Shown: positions 32,773 through 40,697 of the stretch, in pieces
Numbering within the stretch: the first letter of the stretch is position 1
Layout: each line of letters begins with the position of its first letter
Assembly: GCF_009909195.1 (NCBI RefSeq)
Contig: NZ_JAAAMU010000018.1
Location: forward strand, 1 to 64,000
DNA from: Paenibacillus sacheonensis
GTDB lineage: Bacteria; Bacillota; Bacilli; Paenibacillales; Paenibacillaceae
Length of the DNA: 64,000 nucleotides
Reading direction: 5' to 3'
Made by a program: the position numbers and the translations under genes
Notes under the pieces: generated by a model
What the model was told of the DNA's origin: nothing
The model's database searches: none
Seen by the model: only the letters and a program-made list of their open reading frames with translations

Positions 32773-33638
32773 ATATGAAGCTGGGCATGCGAATCCCTCC
32801 CAAGATCGGGGCGCAGGGAATGGAGAAGACGGCGGAGCTTGCGGCAGCCGCAGGGTTGGATGTGCTGGATCTGCCGCGGCTGACGCCGGAATGGAAAGTG
32901 GCCTGCGAAGGGGCGGGACTCGGCATCGGGTCCGTGGACGTCGGGCACACGGCGCAGCTGCTGAGCCGCGACGAAGCCCGCCGCGCGGATGCGGCGGAGG
33001 CCGCGAAGCGGGAGATGTCGGAGATCGCGGCGCTGGGCAGCCGCGTGCTGTTCATGTGCCTCGTGCCGGAGGATCGAACGCTTCCGCGGAGCGAAGGCTT
33101 CGCGATCTGGAAGGAGACCTTCCCGGCGATCGTCAAGCATGCGGAGCGGGAAGGTTTGTACATCGCCATCGAGGGCTGGCCGGGGCCGGCGCCGCATTAT
33201 CCGACGCTCGGCTGTACGCCGGAGATGCTGCGGGCAATGTTCGACGCGATTCCGTCGAAGCATTTCGGCTGGAACTACGATCCGTCGCACTTGGTTCGCC
33301 TCGGTATCGATTATATCCGGGCGCTCGGCGAATTCGGCGAGCGCATCAACCACTGCCACGGCAAGGACACGGAGATTCTCCATGACGAGCTGTACGAATG
33401 CGGCGTGCTGGAAGAGACCTTCGGCGCGAAGTACGGTTTCTCCGAAGGCTCCTGGCGGTACACGATCCCTGGCCACGGCGAAGTGGACTGGGGCAAGGTA
33501 GCCGTTCGGCTCGATCGTCTGGGCTATTCCGGCGCGGTCAGCATCGAGCTGGAAGACCATCGTTTCTGGGGATCGCTTGCGGCGGAGAGCCGGGGCATCG
33601 AGAAAGCGGTGATGCATTTGGCGAAGTACTTTAAATAA
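32769..33638 (+). CDS. sugar phosphate isomerase/epimerase family protein, copy 2
   Basis: The 289-aa TIM-barrel protein is about 88% identical to the product of 12466, with the same metal-site candidates (IEGWPG, NYDPSHL, INHCHGKDTE, ELEDHRFW). Residues around 130-225 are identical in both, and the DNA there differs at only a few positions. ATG at 32769 overlaps the dehydrogenase stop (ATGA), so it is translated by coupling. This suggests that the two enzymes act in sequence on an imported sugar. The frameshift upstream may lower its expression, which copy 1 at 12466 could compensate. Confidence 0.9.
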   Translation: MNMKLGMRIPPKIGAQGMEKTAELAAAAGLDVLDLPRLTPEWKVACEGAGLGIGSVDVGHTAQLLSRDEARRADAAEAAKREMSEIAALGSRVLFMCLVPEDRTLPRSEGFAIWKETFPAIVKHAEREGLYIAIEGWPGPAPHYPTLGCTPEMLRAMFDAIPSKHFGWNYDPSHLVRLGIDYIRALGEFGERINHCHGKDTEILHDELYECGVLEETFGAKYGFSEGSWRYTIPGHGEVDWGKVAVRLDRLGYSGAVSIELEDHRFWGSLAAESRGIEKAVMHLAKYFK

Positions 33639-33739
33639 ACGGCTTTCCGATTTCTAGCGCCGATTTCCATATTAGTGCTTCTATCGATACTAGCGCTCCT
33701 ATCGTTCCTATAAAAACATCATTCCGATTTCAACGTTTT

Positions 33740-33789
33740 GCACAAAAAGCCCCAAGCGCGGTAAAAACCGCGTTTGAGGCTTTTTGTGC
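33740..33789. terminator. bidirectional terminator between cluster A and lacI
   Basis: GCACAAAAAGCC (33740-33751) pairs with GGCTTTTTGTGC (33778-33789). The inner arms CAAGCGCGGT and ACCGCGTTTG pair around AAAA, nearly perfectly. A-runs and T-runs flank the stem on both sides, as needed for two convergent genes. Confidence 0.9.
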
Positions 33790-33797
33790 GTACTCGA

Positions 33798-34823
33798 CTA
33801 CCGGCTTGCCGGCGCAGGCCCGGTCGAGGCGCGCACGAGCAGCGACGTGGGCAGCAAGGTTTCTGTCAATGGCAGGTCCGGGTTACACAGCCGGGCGAGC
33901 AAACGTTCCACGGCGCATTCCGCGTATAACGGGAGATTAACGTCCATCGTGGTCGTAGGCGGCGTGGCGAGCCGGGACAGATAGCCGTTGTCGAAGCTGA
34001 CGATCGAGGCATCTTCCGGCACGCGGCGTCCCATCTGCTGCAGCGCCGAGTTCACCATGAACCCGAAACCGTCGTTGACGCAGAACCAAGCCGTCGGCTG
34101 CGAAGGCAGCTGCATCAGCCGCTCTCGCACCGCGTCGTTCTCCTCGACGGCATCGGTGATCAGCCATTCCTCGCGAAGCGGCAGGCCGAGCTCGAAGCCC
34201 GCCAGGCGGACACCCTCCAGCCGCTCGTAGTAACTCGGCGATAGCCGGGTATTGCCGATAAACCCGATATCGCGATGGCCCAAATCCGCCAAGTGCTGCA
34301 CGGCTTCGAAGGCGCTGAACCGATTGTTGGTCAGGATCGCATCCGCCTGCAGCGCCGGGTGATGATGATCGATCAACACCGCGGGGATGCCGGTGTCCAG
34401 CACGGCTTGAATGTAAGGGGTTGTGATATGCGAGAGAATGAGCACCCCGTCAACCGTGCGGTCTTGCAGGAATTCCGGCAGCGCGAGCGAGCTTGCCTGC
34501 TCGGGACTGATGGATTGTATGAGAAGACCGCAGCCGTTGCGGCTCAATTCTTTATCTACGCTCAGATAGATATCTCCGAAAAAGCTCTTCATCGAGAACG
34601 CGTAGTCCGAGGCAATGAGGGCAATGATACGCTTGGAACCCGAAACCGCGGCGGAATCCGATTGGCGCTTCGCGTACGTATAGCCCAATTCGGCTGCCGT
34701 CTGCACGATCAGTCGCCTTGTATCCTCGCTCACGCCGGGTTTTCCCGTCAATGCTTGAGAAACGGAATTTTTGGAGAGATTAAGCTTGTCGGCCACGTCT
34801 TGCATCGTCACTTTCGTTTTCAA
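33798..34823 (-). CDS. LacI family transcriptional regulator of the mannoside locus
   Basis: The 341-aa protein has the LacI helix-turn-helix at residues 6-50 (VTMQDVADKLNLSKNSVSQA, then LTGKPGVSEDTRRL) followed by a type I PBP effector domain (KRIIALIASDYAF to the C-terminus; DGVLILSH, FCVNDGFGFMV, VSFDNGYLS). The start is TTG at 34823, with GGAGGT ten bases upstream on the minus strand. It is divergent from an SBP/permease/GH130 operon. A perfect palindrome typical of LacI operators lies between them at 34962-34977. I infer that it represses that operon and is released by a mannoside or its product. Confidence 0.92.
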   Translation of the reverse strand: MKTKVTMQDVADKLNLSKNSVSQALTGKPGVSEDTRRLIVQTAAELGYTYAKRQSDSAAVSGSKRIIALIASDYAFSMKSFFGDIYLSVDKELSRNGCGLLIQSISPEQASSLALPEFLQDRTVDGVLILSHITTPYIQAVLDTGIPAVLIDHHHPALQADAILTNNRFSAFEAVQHLADLGHRDIGFIGNTRLSPSYYERLEGVRLAGFELGLPLREEWLITDAVEENDAVRERLMQLPSQPTAWFCVNDGFGFMVNSALQQMGRRVPEDASIVSFDNGYLSRLATPPTTTMDVNLPLYAECAVERLLARLCNPDLPLTETLLPTSLLVRASTGPAPASR

Positions 34824-34883
34824 TACCGTTATAACCTCCGTTGCGGTCTGTTTCTGAGTATAAGAGATAGACCTGTCATTCTC

Positions 34884-34913
34884 ATTGTTCCCTAATTACA
34901 ATAGGCCTGTCAA
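34884..34913 (-). promoter_or_regulatory. putative promoter of the lacI-type gene
   Basis: On the minus strand, TTGACA (34908-34913) and AACAAT (34884-34889) are separated by 18 bases. The -35 is perfect and the -10 is weak. Confidence 0.5.
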
Positions 34914-34961
34914 GTGGAACAATACGGTGCGAATGCTGGGTCGCTAATACTGTCTATGTTA

Positions 34962-34977
34962 TTTGTAACGTTACAAA
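34962..34977. promoter_or_regulatory. LacI-type operator, perfect 16-bp palindrome
   Basis: TTTGTAACGTTACAAA is a perfect inverted repeat with the central CG seen in LacI/GalR operators. It lies between the divergent regulator and SBP genes, 58 bases before the -35 of the SBP promoter. Confidence 0.75.
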
Positions 34978-35034
34978 AGTGACTGTATGGCATTACATAT
35001 TTGAAAACATATCGTTACTTTAAATTATTGTCAC

Positions 35035-35063
35035 TTGACTATAATAATTACAAGTAGCATAAT
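35035..35063 (+). promoter_or_regulatory. promoter of the cluster B transport operon
   Basis: TTGACT (35035-35040) and CATAAT (35058-35063) are separated by 17 bases. The predicted start is about 80 bases before the SBP start codon. Confidence 0.6.
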
Positions 35064-35151
35064 AGGTCTCGTTATCACGTTGTGTGTTAGGTTTTATCGG
35101 TCCTCTACTTAAGGTTTCTCATTACATTACAGCATGGAGGGTTTCGTAAAA

Positions 35152-36483
35152 ATGAAGAAAAGAAGTTCGGCATTACTTATGGTCACGCTTTCAGCCGTGT
35201 TGCTTTCGGCCTGCTCGACAGGACAAGGCACGGCGACGAACGATAACGGCAATACTGCCGCGGGCGGGGTGACGACGATTGAATTTTGGGCGGCGCCGAA
35301 TCCGACGCAGCAGGCTTACTGGCAAGAGATGGCTAAGGCTTACCAAGCCACCAACGATAAAGTAAAGATCAACGTCAGCGCGATCAAAGAATCGCCGACA
35401 TCGGAAGCCAGCATCCAGTCGGCCATCGCCGCGAAGAGCGCGCCTACGATGTCCGAGAACATCAACCGCGGCTTCGCGGCGCAGCTGTCGGACAGCCAGG
35501 CGCTCGTTCCGCTCGATACGCTTGCCGGCTTCTCCGACGTGATTAGCAGCCGCAGCATGACGAAGACGATCGAGCCATGGAAGTTCGCCGACGGCCATCA
35601 GTACGTGCTGCCGATCTACTCCAACGCGATGCTGTTCGGCTGGCGGCTAGATACGCTGAAGGAACTCGGCTACGACGCGCCGCCGAAGACCTACAGCGAA
35701 GTGCTCGAGGTTACCAAGAAACTGAAAGCCAAATACGGCGACAAGAAATACTTGTGGGCGAAGCCGGATCTTGCGGATCCGACCGCTTGGAAACGCTGGT
35801 TCGACTTTTACATGCTGTACGACGCTGCTTCCGGCGGCAATAAGTTCATTGAAGGCAACTCCTTCACGGGCGACGAGAAAGCCGGCACCGAGGTGTTGAC
35901 CTTCGTGGACAACCTGCGCAAGGAGAAAGGTATTTTGGCCCGTCAGGTCACGGATCCCTTCGAGAACGGAACAGGCATCTTCACGGATGTGGGTCCTTGG
36001 ACGTTCACGACTTGGGCGCAGAAATATCCGAACCTGAAGTATAACGACACGTACACGCTGAGCATGCCGCCGGTACCAGACGGCATCGATCCGGCGCAAA
36101 GCAAAACGTTCGCCGACACGAAAGGCCTCGTCATCTACGCGTCCGCGACGAAAGCGCAGCAGCAAGCAGCCGTCGACTTCATCAAATGGGTATACAGCGA
36201 CGCCGCGAACGACGCGAAATGGTTCAAGGAAACGAACCTGCCGCCGGCGCGCGACGATCTCTCGACCAACGAAGCATTTAAGCCGATTCTGGATGCAAGC
36301 CCTCAGCTGAAGCCTTACGCGGAGAATGTGCCGAATGCCGTACCGCCAATGGACAACGCGAAATACAACGACCTGCAAACGATTATCGGCGTTGAAGCGT
36401 TCAACAAGGTGGTCAAAGGCCAAATCGCCCCTGCGGACGGATGGGCAGCCATGAAGGCGGCACTGGAAAAAGCCCTGAAATAA
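35152..36483 (+). CDS. extracellular solute-binding lipoprotein of the mannoside locus (CUT1)
   Basis: The 443-aa protein has a lipoprotein signal peptide ending VLLSAC (Cys21), a short Asn/Gly/Thr linker and a type II SBP domain (TTIEFWAAPNPTQQAYWQEM; KSAPTMSENINRGFAAQLSD; VLPIYSNAMLFGWRLDTLKE). ATG at 35152 is chosen over ATG 35134 because the ribosome site GGAGGG (35136-35141) lies between them. Permeases follow at 36499 and 37361, then DUF1861 and GH130. The ligand is therefore probably a manno-oligosaccharide, inferred from the GH130 gene. Confidence 0.92.
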   Translation: MKKRSSALLMVTLSAVLLSACSTGQGTATNDNGNTAAGGVTTIEFWAAPNPTQQAYWQEMAKAYQATNDKVKINVSAIKESPTSEASIQSAIAAKSAPTMSENINRGFAAQLSDSQALVPLDTLAGFSDVISSRSMTKTIEPWKFADGHQYVLPIYSNAMLFGWRLDTLKELGYDAPPKTYSEVLEVTKKLKAKYGDKKYLWAKPDLADPTAWKRWFDFYMLYDAASGGNKFIEGNSFTGDEKAGTEVLTFVDNLRKEKGILARQVTDPFENGTGIFTDVGPWTFTTWAQKYPNLKYNDTYTLSMPPVPDGIDPAQSKTFADTKGLVIYASATKAQQQAAVDFIKWVYSDAANDAKWFKETNLPPARDDLSTNEAFKPILDASPQLKPYAENVPNAVPPMDNAKYNDLQTIIGVEAFNKVVKGQIAPADGWAAMKAALEKALK

Positions 36484-36498
36484 GGGAGGATTCCAAAC

Positions 36499-37374
36499 AT
36501 GGAACAACGCAACAATAAATTGGGCTGGCTCTTCACCAGCCCTTATCTCATCTACTCCGTCATTTTCTTCTTCATTCCGTTGATCTGGACGTTCTTCTTG
36601 TCCGTCACGGACTGGAATTTGATCAAACCGACGTTCAATTTCGTCGGCATCAGCAATTTCAAGGAAGCGCTGCAATCGCCTAACGTGCATGCGGCTTTCT
36701 GGAACACGTACCGCTTCATGTTGATTTTCGTTCCGCTCGTTACCGCGCTGGCCGTTGGCGTAGCCGTCTTGGTCCATGGCTTGCATCGCTTCAAGGGCTT
36801 GTTCTTAATCGGGTTCTTCCTGCCGTACCTTAGCTCCGGCGTCGTATCGGCGCTGATCGTGAAGGGTCTGCTGTCTTATACCAGCCCGATCAATACCGCG
36901 CTGCGCGGCATCGGCATCAATGTCGACTGGCTCGGAACGCCGTTCACGGCGCTCTTCATCGTCGGTCTCATTCTCGCTTGGAAATTCACGGGCTACTATG
37001 CCCTCATTATTACGTCCGGCCTCGAGAGCATCGACAAGGAAGTGTACGAGGCTGCCGCGATCGACGGGGTCAAAGACGGGCAGCGATTCTGGCGCATCAC
37101 GCTGCCGCTTCTGTATCCGTCGCTGTACACGACGCTGATTCTGGCGTTCGGCGTTACGTTCGGCATCTTCACCGAGGTCTACCAACTGACCGGAGGCGGT
37201 CCGGGCAATGCCACGAACACGTGGCAGATGGAGATTTTCAAGCAGGCGTTCTCTAACCTGCAGAGCGGTTACGCATCGGCGGTCGCGCTGCTAGCATCGA
37301 TCGCGACGTTCATCTCGATCTACATCATCCGCAAATTACTCGAAGTTTGGGGGAAGCGCAATGGTTGGGTCTAA
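36499..37374 (+). CDS. carbohydrate ABC transporter permease, first subunit (cluster B)
   Basis: This is a 291-aa MalF/UgpA-like permease with six membrane segments, beginning LGWLFTSPYLIYSVIFFFIP. The EAA loop is EVYEAAAIDGVKDGQRFWRI, with TLPLLYPSL after it. The G-G-P-x-x-(A/S)-T sequence LTGGGPGNATNTW (residues about 230-242) is typical of this subunit. ATG at 36499 follows GGGAGGA. The next gene starts inside its last codons (14-base overlap). Confidence 0.93.
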   Translation: MEQRNNKLGWLFTSPYLIYSVIFFFIPLIWTFFLSVTDWNLIKPTFNFVGISNFKEALQSPNVHAAFWNTYRFMLIFVPLVTALAVGVAVLVHGLHRFKGLFLIGFFLPYLSSGVVSALIVKGLLSYTSPINTALRGIGINVDWLGTPFTALFIVGLILAWKFTGYYALIITSGLESIDKEVYEAAAIDGVKDGQRFWRITLPLLYPSLYTTLILAFGVTFGIFTEVYQLTGGGPGNATNTWQMEIFKQAFSNLQSGYASAVALLASIATFISIYIIRKLLEVWGKRNGWV

Positions 37375-38200
37375 ACGGCACAGCGGCGCAAGACGGACCA
37401 TCCGTTACGCGCTTGCCATCGTGCTTCTTCTCATCATGGTGTATCCGTATCTGTACATGGTGCTCAGCTCCTTCGCGGATTGGGCGCAAATCGACAAGAC
37501 GCTTATTCCGACGAAATTCACGCTGCGTTCGTACGATTGGCTGTTTACGGGCGGGGATACCGGCATCACGCGGCCATGGCTGCACGCGTTCATGAACAGC
37601 GTGATCGTATCGATCAGCTCCACGGTGCTGATGATGGCATTCGGCGTCATGGTGGCCTACGCGCTGGCCAAGTTGAATTTCTTCGGACGCAAAGCGATCG
37701 ATAATTTCGTGTTGTTCCATATGTTCTTCCCGGCGATCATTTTGCTCATTCCGACGTTTCTGATCATTCAGCGCGTCGGTTTGTACGATACGTATTTCGG
37801 GCTTATTCTGCCCAAAGCGGTCAGCCTGTGGGCGATCTTCATGTATACGAACTTCTTCAAGGCGGTGCCGCAGGTGTTCATCGAAGCGGCCCGTCTGGAC
37901 GGGGCGTCCGATCTGAAAATCATGTACCGCATCATGCTGCCGATGTCGAAGTCGATCACGACCGTCATCTTCCTGTTCCTGCTCATGGAGCGCTGGACGG
38001 AGCTGCTGTGGGATATGATCGCCGTCAAGAGCGATTCGATGCTGACGCTGAACGTGCTCCTCTCGCAAATGTTCGGGCCTTACGGTTCGTTCCCGGGACC
38101 GTTGTACGCGGCATCGACGATTTTGACGCTTCCGATCATCATCATGTTCGTCATTTTCAGCAAGAAGTTCAAAGAAGGCATGCAGTTCAACTTGAAATAA
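37361..38200 (+). CDS. carbohydrate ABC transporter permease, second subunit (cluster B)
   Basis: This is a 279-aa MalG-like permease with six membrane segments (AIVLLLIMVYPYLYMVLSSF first). The EAA loop is VFIEAARLDGASDLKIMYRI, followed by MLPMSKSITTV. ATG at 37361 overlaps the end of the upstream permease gene in another frame, so translation is coupled. It is followed after 40 bases by the DUF1861 gene. Confidence 0.92.
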   Translation: MVGSKRHSGARRTIRYALAIVLLLIMVYPYLYMVLSSFADWAQIDKTLIPTKFTLRSYDWLFTGGDTGITRPWLHAFMNSVIVSISSTVLMMAFGVMVAYALAKLNFFGRKAIDNFVLFHMFFPAIILLIPTFLIIQRVGLYDTYFGLILPKAVSLWAIFMYTNFFKAVPQVFIEAARLDGASDLKIMYRIMLPMSKSITTVIFLFLLMERWTELLWDMIAVKSDSMLTLNVLLSQMFGPYGSFPGPLYAASTILTLPIIIMFVIFSKKFKEGMQFNLK

Positions 38201-38240
38201 AACAGTTTGAAATCAGGCACTTGGGTGAGGAGAGAGAAGG

Positions 38241-39188
38241 ATGGCTTCAGGATTGGAACAAGGCAATCGGCCGCAGGCATGCGGGGAACTGCTCGCGGCT
38301 TACCGCGCTTCCGGCGCGCGCGCCGAAGACGCGGAGCGCATCGCATTCGGCGGTCATGCCGACAAGGACGTCTACAATATAGCCGCGCCGTTCGCGGACA
38401 ATGGCGTGACGGTTATTCCGGGACGCGTGGAATCGCGCGACAGCGAGCATGCCGAGGTCGTATTCTTCGCGGAGCAGGCCGGACAATGGCTGCCGCTTGC
38501 GGATGCGCCGGTGCTGGTGCTGCAGGATCCGTTCCACAGCCGGATCGGCGGGGAATTGATCGTGGGCGGCGTGGAGATCTATCCGCATCCCGTGAACGAA
38601 GGCGCCCTGATGTGGCGCACGGTCTTCTACCGCGGTCAAGACATCCGCAGCCTGAAGCCGTTCTTCAAAGGGCCTGACGGCATGAAAGACCTTCGCCTCG
38701 TCGAGCTCGCGGACGGATCGATCGGCGTATTCACGCGGCCTCAGGGCGAGAAGGGCGGCCGCGGCAAGATCGGCTTCGCGCGCGTGAAATCGCTGGAGGA
38801 CTTGTCGCTGGAGGCGATCAACGAAGCGCCGCTGCTGGAAGGCCAGTTCGCGGAAGGCGAGTGGGGAGGAGCCAACGAGGCGCATCTGCTCGAAGACGGA
38901 CGGGTCGGCGTACTCGGCCACGTCGCGAATTTCGACGACGCGGGCAACCGGCACTATTACCCGATGGCGTTCGTGTTCGATCCTTCGGACGGGACGTTCA
39001 CGTCGATGAAGCTGATTGCCGAACGCAGCAAGTTCCTGCCGGGTCCTTCCAAACGGCCGGATCTGCAGGACGTCGTCTTCAGCGGCGGCCTGGTTCGCCG
39101 CGAAGACGGCACCGCCGTGCTGTACGCGGGCATCAGCGACGCGGACGCGCAGCGAATTGTAATCGACGACCCGTTCCAAGGTCTGTAA
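38241..39188 (+). CDS. DUF1861 family protein, probable GH130-related beta-propeller
   Basis: The 315-aa protein fits DUF1861, found beside GH130 mannoside phosphorylase genes in Firmicutes. Visible pieces are RIAFGGHADKDVYNIAAPFA, ELIVGGVEIYPHP, MWRTVFYRG, MKDLRLVELADGSIGVFTRP and DVVFSGGLVRREDGTAVLYA. The repeated strand motifs and the final V-L-Y-A-G-I-S-D-A segment recall five-bladed propeller glycosidases, but the GH130 ExDPR motif is not seen. No signal peptide is present, so it acts in the cytoplasm. ATG at 38241 follows GAGGAGAGAGAAGG. Its exact reaction is unknown; a role in mannoside breakdown is inferred from context. Confidence 0.8.
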   Translation: MASGLEQGNRPQACGELLAAYRASGARAEDAERIAFGGHADKDVYNIAAPFADNGVTVIPGRVESRDSEHAEVVFFAEQAGQWLPLADAPVLVLQDPFHSRIGGELIVGGVEIYPHPVNEGALMWRTVFYRGQDIRSLKPFFKGPDGMKDLRLVELADGSIGVFTRPQGEKGGRGKIGFARVKSLEDLSLEAINEAPLLEGQFAEGEWGGANEAHLLEDGRVGVLGHVANFDDAGNRHYYPMAFVFDPSDGTFTSMKLIAERSKFLPGPSKRPDLQDVVFSGGLVRREDGTAVLYAGISDADAQRIVIDDPFQGL

Positions 39189-39214
39189 GAGCAGGGCTAA
39201 CGCTGCTGTAAAGA

Positions 39215-39314
39215 GAGATAACCTACTGTAAATGCAGAGATAACGTACTGTAAATGCAGAGATAACGTACCTATAGTTAAAGATAACGTACTTTTAAATA
39301 TAGAGATAACGTAC
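39215..39314 (+). repeat. five GATAACGTAC repeats spaced about 22 bases
   Basis: GATAACSTAC cores begin at 39217, 39239, 39261, 39282 and 39305 (spacings 22, 22, 21 and 23). The first two full units differ by one base (GAGATAACCTACTGTAAATG and GAGATAACGTACTGTAAATG). Spacing of two helical turns puts all copies on one DNA face, as for cooperative protein binding. The array lies between the DUF1861 and GH130 genes. Confidence 0.85.
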
Positions 39315-39378
39315 CTGCAAGCATAAAAAGCACCGAGCTTGGATTTGGATAGGAGTATACTACAGAGGAGTTAACGCT

Positions 39379-40440
39379 ATGAATATTTACCGCTATGAAC
39401 AGAATCCGCTGGTGACCCCGGCGGCCGTGAAGCCGCATCGCGACGATTTCGAAGTCATCGGTGCGTTCAACGCCGGCATCGCGGAGTATAATGGCGAAGT
39501 CATCATGCTGCTTCGCGTGGCCGAGCGTCCGATCAGCCCGGATCCCGAGGTGGTGCTGGCGCCCGTGTACAACGTGGACACCAAGGAGCTGGAGCTCATT
39601 CCGGTCCGCAAGGACGATGAACGTTACGATCTGTCGGATCCGCGCGTCATTATTCTGAAGGAGTATGCGCCGGCGTTTCAATATCTGACGTCCCTGTCGT
39701 ACCTTCGCATCGCGCGCAGCAAGGACGGGCATAACTTCACGATCGACGAGAAGCCGTTCCTGTATCCGTCCGAATCGCTCGAGACGTTCGGCATCGAGGA
39801 TCCGCGCATTACCCAAATCGGAGATACGTATTACATTTACTACTCCGCGGTATCTCCTGTAGGTATCGGCGAGTCGCTCGTCTCGACGAAGGACTTCGTG
39901 AACGTGGAACGCCACGGCATGATTTTCGGTCCGGACAACAAGGACGTCCTGATCTTCCCGGAACGGATCGGCGGCAAGTATTACGCGCTGCACCGTCCGA
40001 CGACGAAGAGCGTCGGCCGTCCGGAGATGTGGATTGCCGAGTCCGACAATCTGCTCTACTGGGGCAATCATAAGCATCTGATCGGCCTGCGCGACGGCAT
40101 GTGGGACAGCGGCCGCCTGGGCGGCGGCGCGGTTCCGTTCCGTACGGAGCGCGGCTGGCTCGAGCTGTACCACGGCGCGACGCTGGATCACCGCTACTGC
40201 ATGGGCGCGGTGCTGCTCGACCTGAACGATCCGTCGAAGGTCATCGCCCGTTCCGTCAAGCCGGTCATGGAGCCGGAAGCCGACTATGAAGCGAACGGCT
40301 TCTTCGGCGGCGTGGTGTTCTCCTGCGGCGTCCTCGTGGACGGCGACCGGGTGCGCATGTATTATGGCGCCGCGGACACGTCGATGGCGTGCGCGGAGCT
40401 GAGCCTGCAAGAGATTTTGGACAGCCTGGAAGAGGTTTAA
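39379..40440 (+). CDS. glycoside hydrolase family 130 protein (beta-mannoside phosphorylase or mannosidase)
   Basis: The 353-aa cytoplasmic five-bladed propeller has the GH130 signature FGIEDPRIT, with the catalytic Asp141. Other family pieces are NAGIAEYNGEVIMLLRVAER, SYLRIARSKDGHNF, DVLIFPERIGGKYYALHRPT, MWIAESDNLLYWGNH and LGGGAVPFRTERGWLELYHG. Members cleave beta-mannosides using phosphate (giving mannose 1-phosphate) or water. The paired phosphate-binding basic residues (RPTTK, and YHGA preceding the helix-free loop) favour a phosphorylase but do not prove it. ATG at 39379 follows AGAGGAG. The presence of SBP, permeases and DUF1861 suggests beta-1,2- or beta-1,4-manno-oligosaccharide use. 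Confidence 0.9.
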   Translation: MNIYRYEQNPLVTPAAVKPHRDDFEVIGAFNAGIAEYNGEVIMLLRVAERPISPDPEVVLAPVYNVDTKELELIPVRKDDERYDLSDPRVIILKEYAPAFQYLTSLSYLRIARSKDGHNFTIDEKPFLYPSESLETFGIEDPRITQIGDTYYIYYSAVSPVGIGESLVSTKDFVNVERHGMIFGPDNKDVLIFPERIGGKYYALHRPTTKSVGRPEMWIAESDNLLYWGNHKHLIGLRDGMWDSGRLGGGAVPFRTERGWLELYHGATLDHRYCMGAVLLDLNDPSKVIARSVKPVMEPEADYEANGFFGGVVFSCGVLVDGDRVRMYYGAADTSMACAELSLQEILDSLEEV

Positions 40441-40460
40441 TCGAAATTCGTACGAGAATA

Positions 40461-40505
40461 GAGCAGCTGCTTGGAGACGCGGGTCGTCTGGAGCAGCTGC
40501 TTTTT
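40461..40505 (+). terminator. terminator of the mannoside operon
   Basis: GAGCAGCTGC occurs at both 40461-40470 and 40491-40500; because AGCAGCTGCT is self-complementary the two pair. The inner GGAGAC and GTCTGG also pair in part, and TTTTT follows. Confidence 0.8.
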
Positions 40506-40697
40506 GCATTGTTTGCGAATGGGGATTCCAGCCGATAGCGGGTTGACAAGAAGGTATCCTAGAGTTAGGATGTAATTATAATAATATTAAGATAAATAAT
40601 AGTAGGATATCGGCATAGGAGAATGAGTCTTGATGTCTGTTGGCGTTCAAATATGCAGCGGCTGCGCGAAGCGAGCCTCGAAAGGAAGGGACTAATA

